Shown piece after piece: positions 1 through 8,122 of a DNA stretch of 64,000 nt. Below the pieces are notes generated by a model. The model was not told the DNA's origin. It did not search any database and saw only the letters and a program-made list of their open reading frames with translations. This DNA is from Candidatus Thiosymbion sp. (GTDB lineage Bacteria; Pseudomonadota; Gammaproteobacteria; Chromatiales; Chromatiaceae). The DNA lies in assembly GCA_018435665.1 (NCBI GenBank), contig JAHDND010000048.1, forward strand, positions 62,001-126,000. Reading direction: 5' to 3'. The first letter of the stretch is position 1. Every line of letters begins with the position of its first letter. Position numbers and translations under genes: made by a program.

Positions 1-646
1 TCGCGACCCACTCTTTGGTCCCGTCGGCCGTCACGCCGATGATGACCAACAGGCACAGGCGCGGATCATCGGTTTCGCGCAGGGGGGTGTAGATGCCATC
101 GACCCACCAGTAAGCATACTGCCGCGCGCTCAGGTCGCGGCGCGTCCAGCCCTGGTATTCCGCACTCCACTGCGCTTTTAGACGCCCCAGCGCGGCCGGG
201 GACAGGCCCTTGGCATCCTCCCCGACCAGCACTTCCAGGGCCTCCCCGAGGTCCCCGCTGGAGATACCTTTGAGATAGAGCCACGGCACGGCGGCGGCGA
301 CCCGGGCACTGCGCCGCACATAGGGGGGCACCAGGGCGGAGTGGAACTTCACCCCGGCGCCGCTGCGGTCGCGCACCTTCGGCACCTGCACCGCCACCGG
401 CCCGACCGTGGTCAGGATCGCGCGCTCGGGCAGGTGGCCGTTGCGCACCACCGCTCGGCGGCCGTGGATCATGGTCACGGTCTCAAACCCCACCAAAAAC
501 GTCTGGACCTCCGCTTCAATGGCGCGCTGCAGGATGTCCCGAGCACCGCGGCGCACCAACTCTTCCAGGGACAGTCCCAGTTCCGTCTCAACCCCTGGTT
601 TCAGGTCACTTGCACGGCTGGTCAGGGTGAACGTATCGTTTCGCAT
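1..646 (-). CDS. IS256-family (mutator-type) transposase, N-terminal part
   Basis: The reverse strand is open for 215 codons from an ATG at 646 to the window edge, so the C-terminal part lies outside. The protein reads MRNDTFTLTSR, then a helical N-terminal region with EELVRRGARDILQRAIEAEV, GRRAVVRNGHLPER and VQVPKVRDRSG, and near its end WWVDGIYTPLR. These are hallmarks of IS256-family transposases, and the Asp of VDGIY is the first residue of the DDE triad. The left end of the element should lie in 647-780, which holds no gene and contains a short palindrome at 748-760; I could not place the terminal repeat. No frameshift is seen in the visible part, so the copy may be intact. Confidence 0.85.
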   Translation of the reverse strand, partial: MRNDTFTLTSRASDLKPGVETELGLSLEELVRRGARDILQRAIEAEVQTFLVGFETVTMIHGRRAVVRNGHLPERAILTTVGPVAVQVPKVRDRSGAGVKFHSALVPPYVRRSARVAAAVPWLYLKGISSGDLGEALEVLVGEDAKGLSPAALGRLKAQWSAEYQGWTRRDLSARQYAYWWVDGIYTPLRETDDPRLCLLVIIGVTADGTKEWVA

Positions 647-780
647 GGCGCACCTCTCAGTTGCTGCTTTGGGTCTTTGACAACCACATTGTCAGCAACG
701 GTGCGCCGCCTTCCAAGTCCCATCAGCCCCGACTAATACACCAGATTCGAGCATAGCTCGTGGTGGTGCCCTCATGATCG

Positions 781-1017
781 TCAGGCCGTCAATAGTTGCT
801 TGATCTCCTGTACCGACAGGACGCGGCCGACGCTCTTGACCTCACCGTTGATGGCCAGGCCCGGGGTGCTCATGACCCCGGCGTCGATGATGGCATTCAT
901 GTCCGTCACCTTTTCCAAGGCATAGTCGAGGCCCAGGGACCTGGCGGCCACGTCGGCATTGAGGGCCAGGGTGGCGCACTTGGCGCAGCCGGTGCCCAGG
1001 ATTTGCAGTTTGATCAT
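781..1017 (-). CDS. small thioredoxin-like redox protein (redox-active disulfide protein 2 type)
   Basis: A 78-residue protein beginning MIKLQILGTGCAKC. The start at 1017 is preferred to an upstream in-frame ATG at 1071 because GGAAG sits about 9 bases before it. The CxxC pair (GCAKC, residues 11-14) near the N-terminus and the MSTPGLAINGEV strand with cis-Pro match the MTH895/TM0996 family of minimal thioredoxins. It starts 46 bases after the permease stop and is read in the same direction. Pairs of a DUF318 permease and such a protein are frequent in arsenic clusters, so it probably provides reducing power or metalloid handling for that permease. The substrate is inferred, not shown. Confidence 0.8.
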   Translation of the reverse strand: MIKLQILGTGCAKCATLALNADVAARSLGLDYALEKVTDMNAIIDAGVMSTPGLAINGEVKSVGRVLSVQEIKQLLTA

Positions 1018-1063
1018 GTCGGTTGCTTCCGTTGTGGGAGGGTGAGTAAGGATTGTTGGAAGA

Positions 1064-2452
1064 TCAGCCATAAAAGGACCCGAATAGCAGGCCGGAGAGG
1101 GTCGCCATGACCACCACCAGGGAGCAATAGACGACTGTCTTGGCCGTGCCGAGGATGCTGCGGATCACCAGCATGTTGGGGAGGGACAGGGCGGGACCGG
1201 CCAGGAGCAGGGCCAACGCCGGGCCCTGGCCCATGCCGGCGCCGAGCAGTCCCTGGACGATGGGCACCTCGGTCAGGGTGGCGAAGTACATGAAGGCGCC
1301 GACCAGGGCGGCGAGGAAATTGGCCGCGAGCCCGTTGCCCCCCACGGCCGCGGCGACCCAGGCCGAGGGGATCAGGCCCTCCTGCCCCGGCCGCCCGAGG
1401 AGGAAGCCCGCCACCAGCACGCCGACGAGCAGCAAAGGCAGGATGAGCTTGGCGAAGCCCCAGGTCTCGGCGAGCCACTCCTCGCCCTCGCCAGGTTGCA
1501 GGGCGGCGGCCAGGGTCACCCCGATCACGCCGGCGGTGAAGGCCAGTTCCGGGTGACCGGGAAAGAGGGCGAATAGCACCATCCCCAGCACGGCGGCCCC
1601 GGCCAGGGGCGGCCAAGGCCAGCGCCAGCGCCAGGCCAGCAACAGGGCCAGGCCCAGGGCCGCTAGGGCGGTGAGGGGCCACTTCCAGACAAAGACGGCA
1701 TGCCAGACCCCACTGTCCTCGGCACTGGCCGGGGCCCAGTTGGCCAGGACCAGGATCAGGATCTGGAGGGCGAAGAACAGGACCGTCTCCCCCAAGGGCC
1801 GGCCGGCGCCGCCCCCAAGCAGCAGCCCCTGGGGCCGCGCCGCCCGGGCCTGCTCCTCCCGGCGGAAGATGCCGTGCATGATGACCCCGATGACCAGGGC
1901 GAAGACCACCGCCCCCAGGGCACGCGCCAGGCCCAGTTCCACCCCCAGGACCTTAGCGGTGAGGATCATGGCCAGGACATTGATGGCCGGTCCGGCGTAG
2001 AGGAAGGCGATGGCCGGCCCCAGCCCGGCGCCCCGGCGATAGATGCCGCCGAACAGGGGCAGGACGGTGCAGGAGCAGACGGCGAGGATCGATCCCGACA
2101 CCGAGGCCACCCCATAGGCCGCCCAGGGGTTGGCGGTGGGACCCAGGTACTTCATCACCGCGTCCTTGCTGAGGAAGACGGCGATGGCGCCGGCGATGAA
2201 AAAGGCCGGTACCAGGCACAGCAGGACGTGCTCCCGGGCGTACCAGTGCAGCAAGGCAACGCCTTCCAGCAAGGCCCCGGCGAAGCGCGGGCTGTCCACC
2301 GGCAGGTACCAGATCAGTAGGAAGAGGCCGAGGGCACTGGCGAACCATTTCAGTTCCGCCGGATTTCCACTCAGGAGGGCGCGCAGTCGACCGAGGGTGC
2401 CGGGAGTGGCCGCCTCATCCGGGTCAGGGTTGTCGTGAGGGGAGGTAATCAT
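1064..2452 (-). CDS. DUF318/YraQ-family permease, ArsP-like
   Basis: About 462 residues from ATG 2452 (MITSPHDNPDP). The frame stays open upstream (alternative ATG at about 2479), but that region soon overlaps the neighbouring phosphatase gene. Around ten hydrophobic segments are visible in two halves. The family signature with adjacent cysteines, VCSCTVLPLFGGIYRRGAG, follows the third segment, and TLTEVPIVQGLL lies in the second half. The DUF318 family includes ArsP, which exports trivalent organoarsenicals through such a cysteine site. Position between Acr3/ArsC/ArsJ and a small thioredoxin supports a role in metalloid efflux. It could equally be a permease for another soft metal; the family is sure, the substrate is not. 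Confidence 0.8.
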   Translation of the reverse strand: MITSPHDNPDPDEAATPGTLGRLRALLSGNPAELKWFASALGLFLLIWYLPVDSPRFAGALLEGVALLHWYAREHVLLCLVPAFFIAGAIAVFLSKDAVMKYLGPTANPWAAYGVASVSGSILAVCSCTVLPLFGGIYRRGAGLGPAIAFLYAGPAINVLAMILTAKVLGVELGLARALGAVVFALVIGVIMHGIFRREEQARAARPQGLLLGGGAGRPLGETVLFFALQILILVLANWAPASAEDSGVWHAVFVWKWPLTALAALGLALLLAWRWRWPWPPLAGAAVLGMVLFALFPGHPELAFTAGVIGVTLAAALQPGEGEEWLAETWGFAKLILPLLLVGVLVAGFLLGRPGQEGLIPSAWVAAAVGGNGLAANFLAALVGAFMYFATLTEVPIVQGLLGAGMGQGPALALLLAGPALSLPNMLVIRSILGTAKTVVYCSLVVVMATLSGLLFGSFYG

Positions 2453-2562
2453 GCTGCTGATCCTGTGTGTTAAAACCATGCCAGTAACTATCAGAGCCAG
2501 GACGGCGATGTATCTAAACAGGAGTTGGCATTTGAGAAGGACAGGTGGGTGTCTGGGGTACT

Positions 2563-3054
2563 TCAGGGATAGTTCTGCTCTAGGTAATCCAGATGCACGG
2601 GCATTTTCAGGGCGTTCGGGCGCAGGCTTTGGACCTGGCGGACGACTTCGGCGCGGTCCAAGCCGGTCTCGAGCAGGAGAATGGCGGCCATGAAGCCGGT
2701 GCGTCCCGAACCGCCGCGACAGTGGATAGCGACGGTGCCCTGCTGCTCCAGCAGCGACAGCAGGGTCTGCTTCTGGGTGGCGAAGGCGGTGGCGAAACGC
2801 TCGTCCGGGGCGTGATCGTCCTCCACCGGCAAATGCAACCACTGGAGCCCCTGGGTGGCACACTGGTCTGGCAGGCACTCGGCGGCAAACCTGGCTAGTT
2901 CGTCCTCCGGCATGAGGGTAATCAGGGATCGGGCTCCGGCGTCCTTGAGGGTGGCCACCGCCTCAGCCACGGTAGTGTCCTTGGTGCCGGGGCAGGGGGT
3001 GAAGATCAGGGTGCCGCCGTTGCTTAGGGTCAATTTATCGTAGGGATGTGGCAT
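2563..3054 (-). CDS. dual-specificity / CDKN3-like protein phosphatase
   Basis: 163 residues from ATG 3054 (MPHPYDKLTL), chosen over an ATG 21 bases upstream because GGAG lies 8 bases before it. The catalytic loop AIHCRGGSGRTGF is a complete Cys-x5-Arg tyrosine-phosphatase P-loop, and the upstream LPVEDDHAP segment supplies the general-acid Asp region of the dual-specificity/CDKN3 type. Size fits a single phosphatase domain with no signal peptide, so it is cytoplasmic. It lies between the arsenic operon and the ArsP-like permease on the same strand. CxxxxxR enzymes share their fold loop with arsenate reductases, so activity on arsenate-like substrates is conceivable but unsupported. Confidence 0.8.
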   Translation of the reverse strand: MPHPYDKLTLSNGGTLIFTPCPGTKDTTVAEAVATLKDAGARSLITLMPEDELARFAAECLPDQCATQGLQWLHLPVEDDHAPDERFATAFATQKQTLLSLLEQQGTVAIHCRGGSGRTGFMAAILLLETGLDRAEVVRQVQSLRPNALKMPVHLDYLEQNYP

Positions 3055-3189
3055 GCTTTGCTCCGTGAAATACAATTAGAAGGGAGGGGGTGGCTGTCGA
3101 GGGTGCCACCTCCGCCTCATGATCGAGGGTTACCTTTAGCCCTGTTTCAATCAACTTGATGTGGCAGCGAACCTGACCCGGAGGACAAA

Positions 3190-3363
3190 ATGGCGACCAG
3201 TTTCAAAGAAGCCCTGGAGACTTTGGTCAACCAACGGATCGACGCGGGGGAGGAACCTCAGGATTTGTTCGAGGAACTCATGCATGAGGCCAATCTCGTG
3301 TTCGGCCACTTCAATCTGGAATATGAAATCGGTCTCTTCGCCAAGGGCGAGAAAAAGGATTAG
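3190..3363 (+). CDS. 57-residue hypothetical protein
   Basis: A short gene reading MATSFKEALETLVNQR at its start and ending FAKGEKKD before TAG. GGAGG stands 5 bases before the ATG, an excellent ribosome site. The protein is acidic and probably all-helical, with no cysteine and no membrane segment. It is the only rightward gene within the leftward arsenic island, sitting convergent to acr3 and divergent from the phosphatase. I do not recognise the family. The strong ribosome site and protein-like composition are the only support, so a role in the arsenic response is only a guess from location. Confidence 0.6.
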   Translation: MATSFKEALETLVNQRIDAGEEPQDLFEELMHEANLVFGHFNLEYEIGLFAKGEKKD

Positions 3364-3504
3364 GGAATGCCAGCCCCGGGGAGTCGGATGGCATCCCGCT
3401 CCGGGGACCCATGGCTGCGGGCGGCCTATGCAACAATGGCTTAGCGTTAAAAACACCAGCGGAGTCTTTCGTCTCTTGGGGTGAGGCTTACCCCCTCATC
3501 TCAG

Positions 3505-4596
3505 TTAGCTTGGCCGCGCCGTCCCCGCCAGACCGGCTTCATACCAGCCCTTGCTGGCATTGACCACCCTTACCACCAGCAACATCACCGGCACCTCGAT
3601 CAGCACGCCGACCACCGTCGCCAGGGCGGCGCCGGACTGGAAGCCGAAGAGGCTGATGGCGGCGGCCACCGCCAGCTCAAAGAAATTGCTGGCGCCGATC
3701 AGGGCCGAGGGGCAGGCGACGCTGTGTTGCTCGCCCACCCGGCGATTCAGCCAGTAGGCCAGGGAGGAGTTGAAAAAGACCTGGATCAGGATCGGCACCG
3801 CCAGCATGGCAATGATCAGGGGCTGCTTCAGGATCTGCTCGCCCTGGAAGGCGAAGAGCAGGATCAGAGTGGCCAGCAAGGCGAGGATGGAGGCATGGCC
3901 CAGGGTAGACAGGGTGGCATCGAATTTGGCCTGACCCTGTTGGAGCAGGAAGTAGCGCCAGACCTGGGCGATGGCGACCGGGATCAGAATGTAGAGCACT
4001 ACCGAGGTCAGGAGCGTAGCCCAGGGCACCACAATGGCGGAGAGACCGAGCAGGAGCGCCACGATCGGGGCGAAGGCGACGATCATGATGGCGTCGTTGA
4101 GCGCCACCTGGGACAAGGTGAAGTAGGGATCGCCGCCGGTGAGCCGGCTCCAGACGAAGACCATGGCGGTACAGGGTGCGGCGGCCAGCAGAATCAGACC
4201 GGCCACATAGCTGTCGAGCTGCTCGGCCGGCAGCCAGGGGGCGAAGAGGCCGCGGATAAAGAGCCAGGCCAGCAGGGCCATGGAGAAGGGCTTGACCGCC
4301 CAGTTGATGAAAAGAGTGACGCCGATGCCCCTCCAGTGACGTCTGACCTGGTGGAGGGCACCAAAGTCGATCTTCATGAGCATGGGGATGATCATCACCC
4401 AGATGAGCAACCCCACAGGCAGGTTGACCTGGGCGACCTCCAGTCGGCCCAGGAACTGGAAGGGGGCGGGGAAGAACTGCCCCAACCCGATCCCCACGAG
4501 GATGCACAAGGCCACCCAGAGGGACAGCCAGCGTTCAAACAGGTTCATGGGGGTGCCGGCGGCCTGTTTGCCGGCAATTTCGCATTGGGCGCTCAC
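3505..4596 (-). CDS. acr3: arsenite efflux transporter, ACR3 family
   Basis: 363 residues from a GTG at 4596 (MSAQCEIAGK), with TGGAG placed 7 bases upstream. An internal ATG at 4548 (MNLFERW) is a weaker alternative. Ten hydrophobic segments are present, with the family hallmark LLAAAPCTAMVFVWSRL containing the conserved Cys needed for As(III) transport, and the late ALIGASNFFELAVA motif. ACR3 proteins extrude arsenite from the cytoplasm using the proton motive force. The gene follows arsC by 20 bases, so reduction of arsenate and export of the product are encoded together. Confidence 0.95.
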   Translation of the reverse strand: MSAQCEIAGKQAAGTPMNLFERWLSLWVALCILVGIGLGQFFPAPFQFLGRLEVAQVNLPVGLLIWVMIIPMLMKIDFGALHQVRRHWRGIGVTLFINWAVKPFSMALLAWLFIRGLFAPWLPAEQLDSYVAGLILLAAAPCTAMVFVWSRLTGGDPYFTLSQVALNDAIMIVAFAPIVALLLGLSAIVVPWATLLTSVVLYILIPVAIAQVWRYFLLQQGQAKFDATLSTLGHASILALLATLILLFAFQGEQILKQPLIIAMLAVPILIQVFFNSSLAYWLNRRVGEQHSVACPSALIGASNFFELAVAAAISLFGFQSGAALATVVGVLIEVPVMLLVVRVVNASKGWYEAGLAGTARPS

Positions 4597-4616
4597 CGTG
4601 ATACTCCAGTCGAGAT

Positions 4617-5036
4617 TTAGGGGTTGAGACGGGCTATCAGATCGGTGATACGCCAGCGGATGTCATCGCGACTAGCGCGGAAGACCACCAGAATCTCCTC
4701 GTTGGTGCCGCTGGCCTTGGCAGGGTCCGGCAGGGGCCAATGCTCCTTGCGGGTCCCAGGCGGCAGCAGGGGACAGGTCTCCTCGGCCTCGCCGCAAACG
4801 GTGATGACCAGGTCGGCCCACTGTAAGTCCAGGTCGGTCAGTTCCTTTGAGGCTTGCCCGGAGATATCGACCCCGGACTCGGCCATGACGGCGATGGCGC
4901 GGGGATTCTGTCCCTGGGGGCTGATGCCGGCCGATTTTACGGCGAAACGGCCACCACCCAGGGTACGCAGCCAGCCCTCAGCCATTTGCGAACGGCAGGA
5001 ATTGCCGGAGCAAACAAACAGGACGTTAGTCGTCAT
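4617..5036 (-). CDS. arsC: arsenate reductase, thioredoxin-coupled low-MW phosphatase type
   Basis: 139 residues. The N-terminal FVCSGNSCRSQMAEGW is the CxxxxxR P-loop of the low-molecular-weight phosphatase fold. The pair of cysteines in TVCGEAEETCPLLP (around residues 80-88) is the resolving relay of thioredoxin-coupled ArsC, and LPDPAKASGT is the conserved Asp-Pro loop. It reduces As(V) to As(III) for export by the downstream ACR3. Its ATG overlaps the arsJ stop in an ATGA, implying translational coupling. Length is normal and all redox cysteines are present. Confidence 0.95.
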   Translation of the reverse strand: MTTNVLFVCSGNSCRSQMAEGWLRTLGGGRFAVKSAGISPQGQNPRAIAVMAESGVDISGQASKELTDLDLQWADLVITVCGEAEETCPLLPPGTRKEHWPLPDPAKASGTNEEILVVFRASRDDIRWRITDLIARLNP

Positions 5037-6277
5037 GACCGCACCTCAGCAACAACCGACTCGGGGCCTGACTCCCCCTTCACCGGCGGCAACAGGAAGG
5101 AGATCAGCGCCGCCGCCAGAACGAAGCCGGTGGACCACCAGAGGCAGCCCTCCAGGCCCTGGGTCTGATAGACCCAGCCGGACAGCACGGTGCCCGTCAG
5201 CCGACCCGCGGCGTTGGCCATGTAATAGAAGCCCACGTTCATGGCCACCTTGTCCTGATCCGAATAGGCCAGGATCAGGTAGGAATGGACGGCGGAGTTG
5301 ATGGCGAAGACGGCGCCGAAGGCAAAGAGACCGATGATCAGCGACAGGGCCGGGTCCAGGCCCGCCATCAACGCCAGGGCGATACCGGCCGGAAAGGCCG
5401 CCAGCAGCAGGGCCCAGTTGCGGGCGCTCTTGCCCTGGGGGCCGCGCCCGCCATGGCCTTTCCGGAGCAGGGCCGGCGCGCCCGCCTGGACGAAGCCATA
5501 GATCACCACCCACAGGGCCAGAAAGCCGCCCACCTCCAGGTGATTCCAGCCGGTCACCGAGGCCAGGAACACCGGCAGGCCAACCACGAACCAGACATCC
5601 CGCGAGCCGAACAGGAAGAAGCGCGCCCCGGAAAGGAGGTTGATCTCCCGCGTCTTGGAGAAGATCTGGCTGATCTTCGCCTTGGCCTTGCTGGTGCCCA
5701 GCCCCGAGGGCAGGGCCCAGGCGACATAGGCATAGATGAGGAACAGCGCCGCCGCCATGCCGATCAACGCCCAGCGGAAGCCGATAGTGAACAGCAGCAG
5801 GCCGCCGAGGAAAAAGCCCACCCCCTTGAGGGTGTTCTTGGAGCCGGTGAGGATGGCGACATACTTGAAGAGCCGCGTCTCGGCGTCCGCCCCCTTGGGC
5901 ACCACCATCTTGACGCTCGACTTGGCGCTCATCTTGTTAAGGTCCTTGGCGATCCCGGACAGGGCCATGGCGGTCATGACATAGGCCACCGTCAGCCAGG
6001 CCGGGTCCACCGCCAGCATCCCCAGGGCGAACACCTGGAGAAAACCCCCGGCGATCATGGTGCGGTTGAGCCCCAGGTGGGAGGCGATCCAGCCCCCCAA
6101 GCCGTTGGTGATGATGCCGAAGACCTCGTAAAAGAGGAACAGGAAGGCGATCTCCAGGGGGCTGAAACCCTGCTGGTGGAAGTGCAGGACCACCAGCATG
6201 TGGATGGCCCCGTCCGTCAGGGTGAAGCCCCAGTAGGCCCCCGTGACGACCAGGTAGGTGCGCAGGGCCGCGTCCAT
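5033..6277 (-). CDS. arsJ: organoarsenical efflux MFS transporter ArsJ
   Basis: 414 residues from ATG 6277 (MDAALRTYLVVTGAYWGFTLTDGAI). An upstream ATG would run into the GAPDH gene, which stops only 2 bases before this start. About twelve membrane segments are seen, with GIAKDLNKMSAKSSVK and the GSKNTLKGVGFFLGG region typical of ArsJ. ArsJ exports 1-arseno-3-phosphoglycerate, the unstable product made when GAPDH uses arsenate in place of phosphate. The adjacent GAPDH gene makes this assignment firm. Confidence 0.93.
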   Translation of the reverse strand: MDAALRTYLVVTGAYWGFTLTDGAIHMLVVLHFHQQGFSPLEIAFLFLFYEVFGIITNGLGGWIASHLGLNRTMIAGGFLQVFALGMLAVDPAWLTVAYVMTAMALSGIAKDLNKMSAKSSVKMVVPKGADAETRLFKYVAILTGSKNTLKGVGFFLGGLLLFTIGFRWALIGMAAALFLIYAYVAWALPSGLGTSKAKAKISQIFSKTREINLLSGARFFLFGSRDVWFVVGLPVFLASVTGWNHLEVGGFLALWVVIYGFVQAGAPALLRKGHGGRGPQGKSARNWALLLAAFPAGIALALMAGLDPALSLIIGLFAFGAVFAINSAVHSYLILAYSDQDKVAMNVGFYYMANAAGRLTGTVLSGWVYQTQGLEGCLWWSTGFVLAAALISFLLPPVKGESGPESVVAEVRS

Positions 6278-6279
6278 GG

Positions 6280-7290
6280 TCAGAGCATCCGCGCGAGCTT
6301 GCGGGTGATGTCCATCATGCGGTTCACGTAGCCCCACTCGTTGTCATACCAGGCATAGACCTTGACCTGGGTGTTGTCCACCACCAGGGTGGAGAGGGCG
6401 TCGACGATGGCGGAGCGGGTATCGCCTTTGTAATCGACGGAGACCAGGGGGCGCTCCTCGTAGCCCAGGATGTCCTGTAACTCACCCGCGGCGGCCTCCC
6501 GGAAATAGGCATTGACCTCATCGACCGTCACCGGCCGCGCAGCCTCGAAGACGAAATCGGTGAGGGAGGCATTGAGCAGGGGCACCCGCACCGCATGGCC
6601 GTTGAGCTTGCCGGTCAGCTCCGGAAAGATCTTGGTGATGGCCTTGGCGGAGCCGGTGGTGGTGGGGATCAGGGACTCGCCCAGGGCGCGGGCGCGGCGC
6701 AGGTCCTTGTGACCCCGATCGACGATGGTCTGGGTGTTGGTGATGTCGTGGATGGTGGTCATGCTGCCGCGCAGGATGCCGATCTTCTCGTGCATGACCT
6801 TGACCACCGGCGCCAGGCAGTTGGTGGTGCAGGAGGCGGCGGTGACCAGGTGGTGGACGGCCGGGTCGTAGAGGTGATCGTTGACGCCATAGACCAGGTT
6901 GAGGGCCGGATCGGGCACCGGGGCGGAGACGACGACCTTTTTGATGCCCTGGTCGAAATAGGGCTGGAGGTCCGCCGGCGTCTTGAAGCGGCCGGAGCAC
7001 TCCACCAGGATGTCGATGCCCTTGGCCACCCAGTCCACCTCCGCCGGGGTGGCACCCATACTGAAGCCGATCTCTCGGCCGGCGACGATCAGGGCCTCGG
7101 GGCGGGAGCCGATCTGGTCCTTGCACCAGCGGCCATGGACCGAGTCGAACTCCAGCAGATGGGCCTGACAGGCGGCGTCGCCCTTGATCTCGTTGACGTG
7201 GACGATGTCATACTCCGGGCTGCCCCAGCCGGCGCGAAAGCCCAGTTTGCCCATGCGGCCGAAGCCGTTGATTCCAATACGAACAGCCAT
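6280..7290 (-). CDS. arsenic-associated glyceraldehyde-3-phosphate dehydrogenase
   Basis: 336 residues from ATG 7290 ([16 protein letters not shown]). GAGGAG lies 9 bases upstream but directly abuts the alternative ATG 7299, which decides the start. The Rossmann NAD motif INGFGRMG, the catalytic SCTTNCLAP and C-terminal WYDNEWGY are all intact. In ars operons this GAPDH forms 1-arseno-3-phosphoglycerate from glyceraldehyde-3-phosphate and arsenate, which ArsJ then exports. It is the first gene of a four-gene operon GAPDH-arsJ-arsC-acr3. A glycolytic role cannot be excluded, but location argues for a dedicated copy. Confidence 0.93.
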   Translation of the reverse strand: MAVRIGINGFGRMGKLGFRAGWGSPEYDIVHVNEIKGDAACQAHLLEFDSVHGRWCKDQIGSRPEALIVAGREIGFSMGATPAEVDWVAKGIDILVECSGRFKTPADLQPYFDQGIKKVVVSAPVPDPALNLVYGVNDHLYDPAVHHLVTAASCTTNCLAPVVKVMHEKIGILRGSMTTIHDITNTQTIVDRGHKDLRRARALGESLIPTTTGSAKAITKIFPELTGKLNGHAVRVPLLNASLTDFVFEAARPVTVDEVNAYFREAAAGELQDILGYEERPLVSVDYKGDTRSAIVDALSTLVVDNTQVKVYAWYDNEWGYVNRMMDITRKLARML

Positions 7291-7333
7291 GGCGATCATC
7301 TCCTCAGACGGGGTTAATATATGCTTCGTGAAA

Positions 7334-7362
7334 AATATACGATTATGAGGATATATCCGCAA
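7334..7362 (-). promoter_or_regulatory. putative promoter of the arsenic operon with AT-rich operator-like dyad
   Basis: On the reverse strand TTGCGG (7357-7362) and TATATT (7334-7339) are separated by exactly 17 bases, an ordinary sigma70 arrangement 44 bases before the GAPDH start. The spacer and its flanks contain ATATA and TATAT arms, AT-rich against a GC-rich background, as expected for an ArsR-family operator. No arsR gene is present in the window, so the regulator would have to act in trans. Confidence 0.55.
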
Positions 7363-7471
7363 GTCAATCCATGCCCCCGCAGGGCGGCGGCGAGGACCTC
7401 GTGTTCCGCCCGGGGGGCACCCGATCACCGGTGGTGGACAGCAACCGGCGAATGGGCTATCAAGCCATTGG

Positions 7472-7506
7472 GCTAACTGTCATTAGGCGGCGCGCCACGC
7501 CCCTGA
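7472..7506 (-). repeat. GGGGYGTGGCGCGCC intergenic repeat, copy 1
   Basis: Read on the reverse strand this contains TCAGGGGCGTGGCGCGCC followed by TAATGACAGTTAGC. It matches segments at 35326-35366 and 43122-43161 over about 35 bases, including the distal ATGA..(N)..TTAGC block. All three copies are intergenic. Function unknown; it may be a mobile-element footprint or a regulatory site. Confidence 0.5.
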
Positions 7507-7541
7507 CATGAAAGCCGCTGTCATGTCTTTCACACTACAGT

Positions 7542-7700
7542 CATCGCATCTGAATTTACGGTTTTCCCGGGTCGGGTGGCGTCTGGCGGGGGACGCCGTG
7601 CATACGTCCCTGTAGGCTTGACGACCGCATCCTTGCGGTCGACACCCCCGCCAGACGCCTCCCGACCCTCCTTATCGCTGCCGAAATCTGAGATGCGATG
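7542..7700. repeat. palindromic intergenic element, copy A, with large internal hairpin
   Basis: The outer arms, CATCGCATCTGAATTTACGG (7542-7561) and CCGAAATCTGAGATGCGATG (7681-7700), are imperfect inverted repeats and recur at 40837-40895 and 59782-59847. Inside this copy is an extra 24-bp inverted repeat (7569-7592 against 7645-7668, one mismatch), enclosing a smaller hairpin GACCGCA/TGCGGTC at 7623-7640. The element lies just before the SMR exporter gene. It looks like a non-coding, REP- or MITE-like repeat. Confidence 0.7.
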
Positions 7701-7723
7701 TGCACAACACGGGAGTCCGCCAC

Positions 7724-8050
7724 ATGGCCTGGTTCTATCTGATCGCCGCGGGGGTCTTCGAGTGGGGCTGGCCCGTGGGCCTGAAATATGGCTGGAACGC
7801 GGCGGGGCTGCGTTGGGGCTGGATTGGCTTCGCCATCCTGTGCATGGTCGGTAGCGGTGCCCTGCTACTGCTTGCCCAGCGCAGCATTCCCATGGGCACG
7901 GCCTATGCTATCTGGACCGGCATCGGGGCGGCGGGGACCTTTCTCATCGGCATCTGGCTCTTTGGGGAAGCGGCCACCCTGGCGCGGTTCTTCTTTGTCG
8001 GCCTGATCCTCATCGGCATCCTGGGTTTGCGGATGACGACGCCATCCTAG
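7724..8050 (+). CDS. SMR-family exporter, SugE/Gdx (guanidinium) type
   Basis: 108 residues from ATG 7724 with GGGAG upstream. Four membrane helices are visible. The first holds the essential Glu in AAGVFEWGWPVGLKYGW, and GTAYAIWTGIGAAGTFLIGIWLFGE is the signature of the SugE/Gdx branch rather than the EmrE branch. Gdx proteins exchange guanidinium for protons as dual-topology dimers. No guanidine riboswitch structure was recognised upstream; instead a repeated palindromic element occupies 7542-7700. Substrate is inferred from subfamily motifs. Confidence 0.88.
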   Translation: MAWFYLIAAGVFEWGWPVGLKYGWNAAGLRWGWIGFAILCMVGSGALLLLAQRSIPMGTAYAIWTGIGAAGTFLIGIWLFGEAATLARFFFVGLILIGILGLRMTTPS

Positions 8051-8122
8051 GCCTTCCTCCACGTCCCTGTGATTGGTTTGGGATAGAGCTTGTGCCTCCC
8101 TGCCGACTCTCCGTGGGAGTGA

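Noticed and set aside
7542..7723. Guanidine riboswitch before the SugE/Gdx-type gene
   Set aside because: The strong hairpins lack the ACGR loops of the guanidine-II class, and the outer ends recur before unrelated genes, which fits a repeat element.
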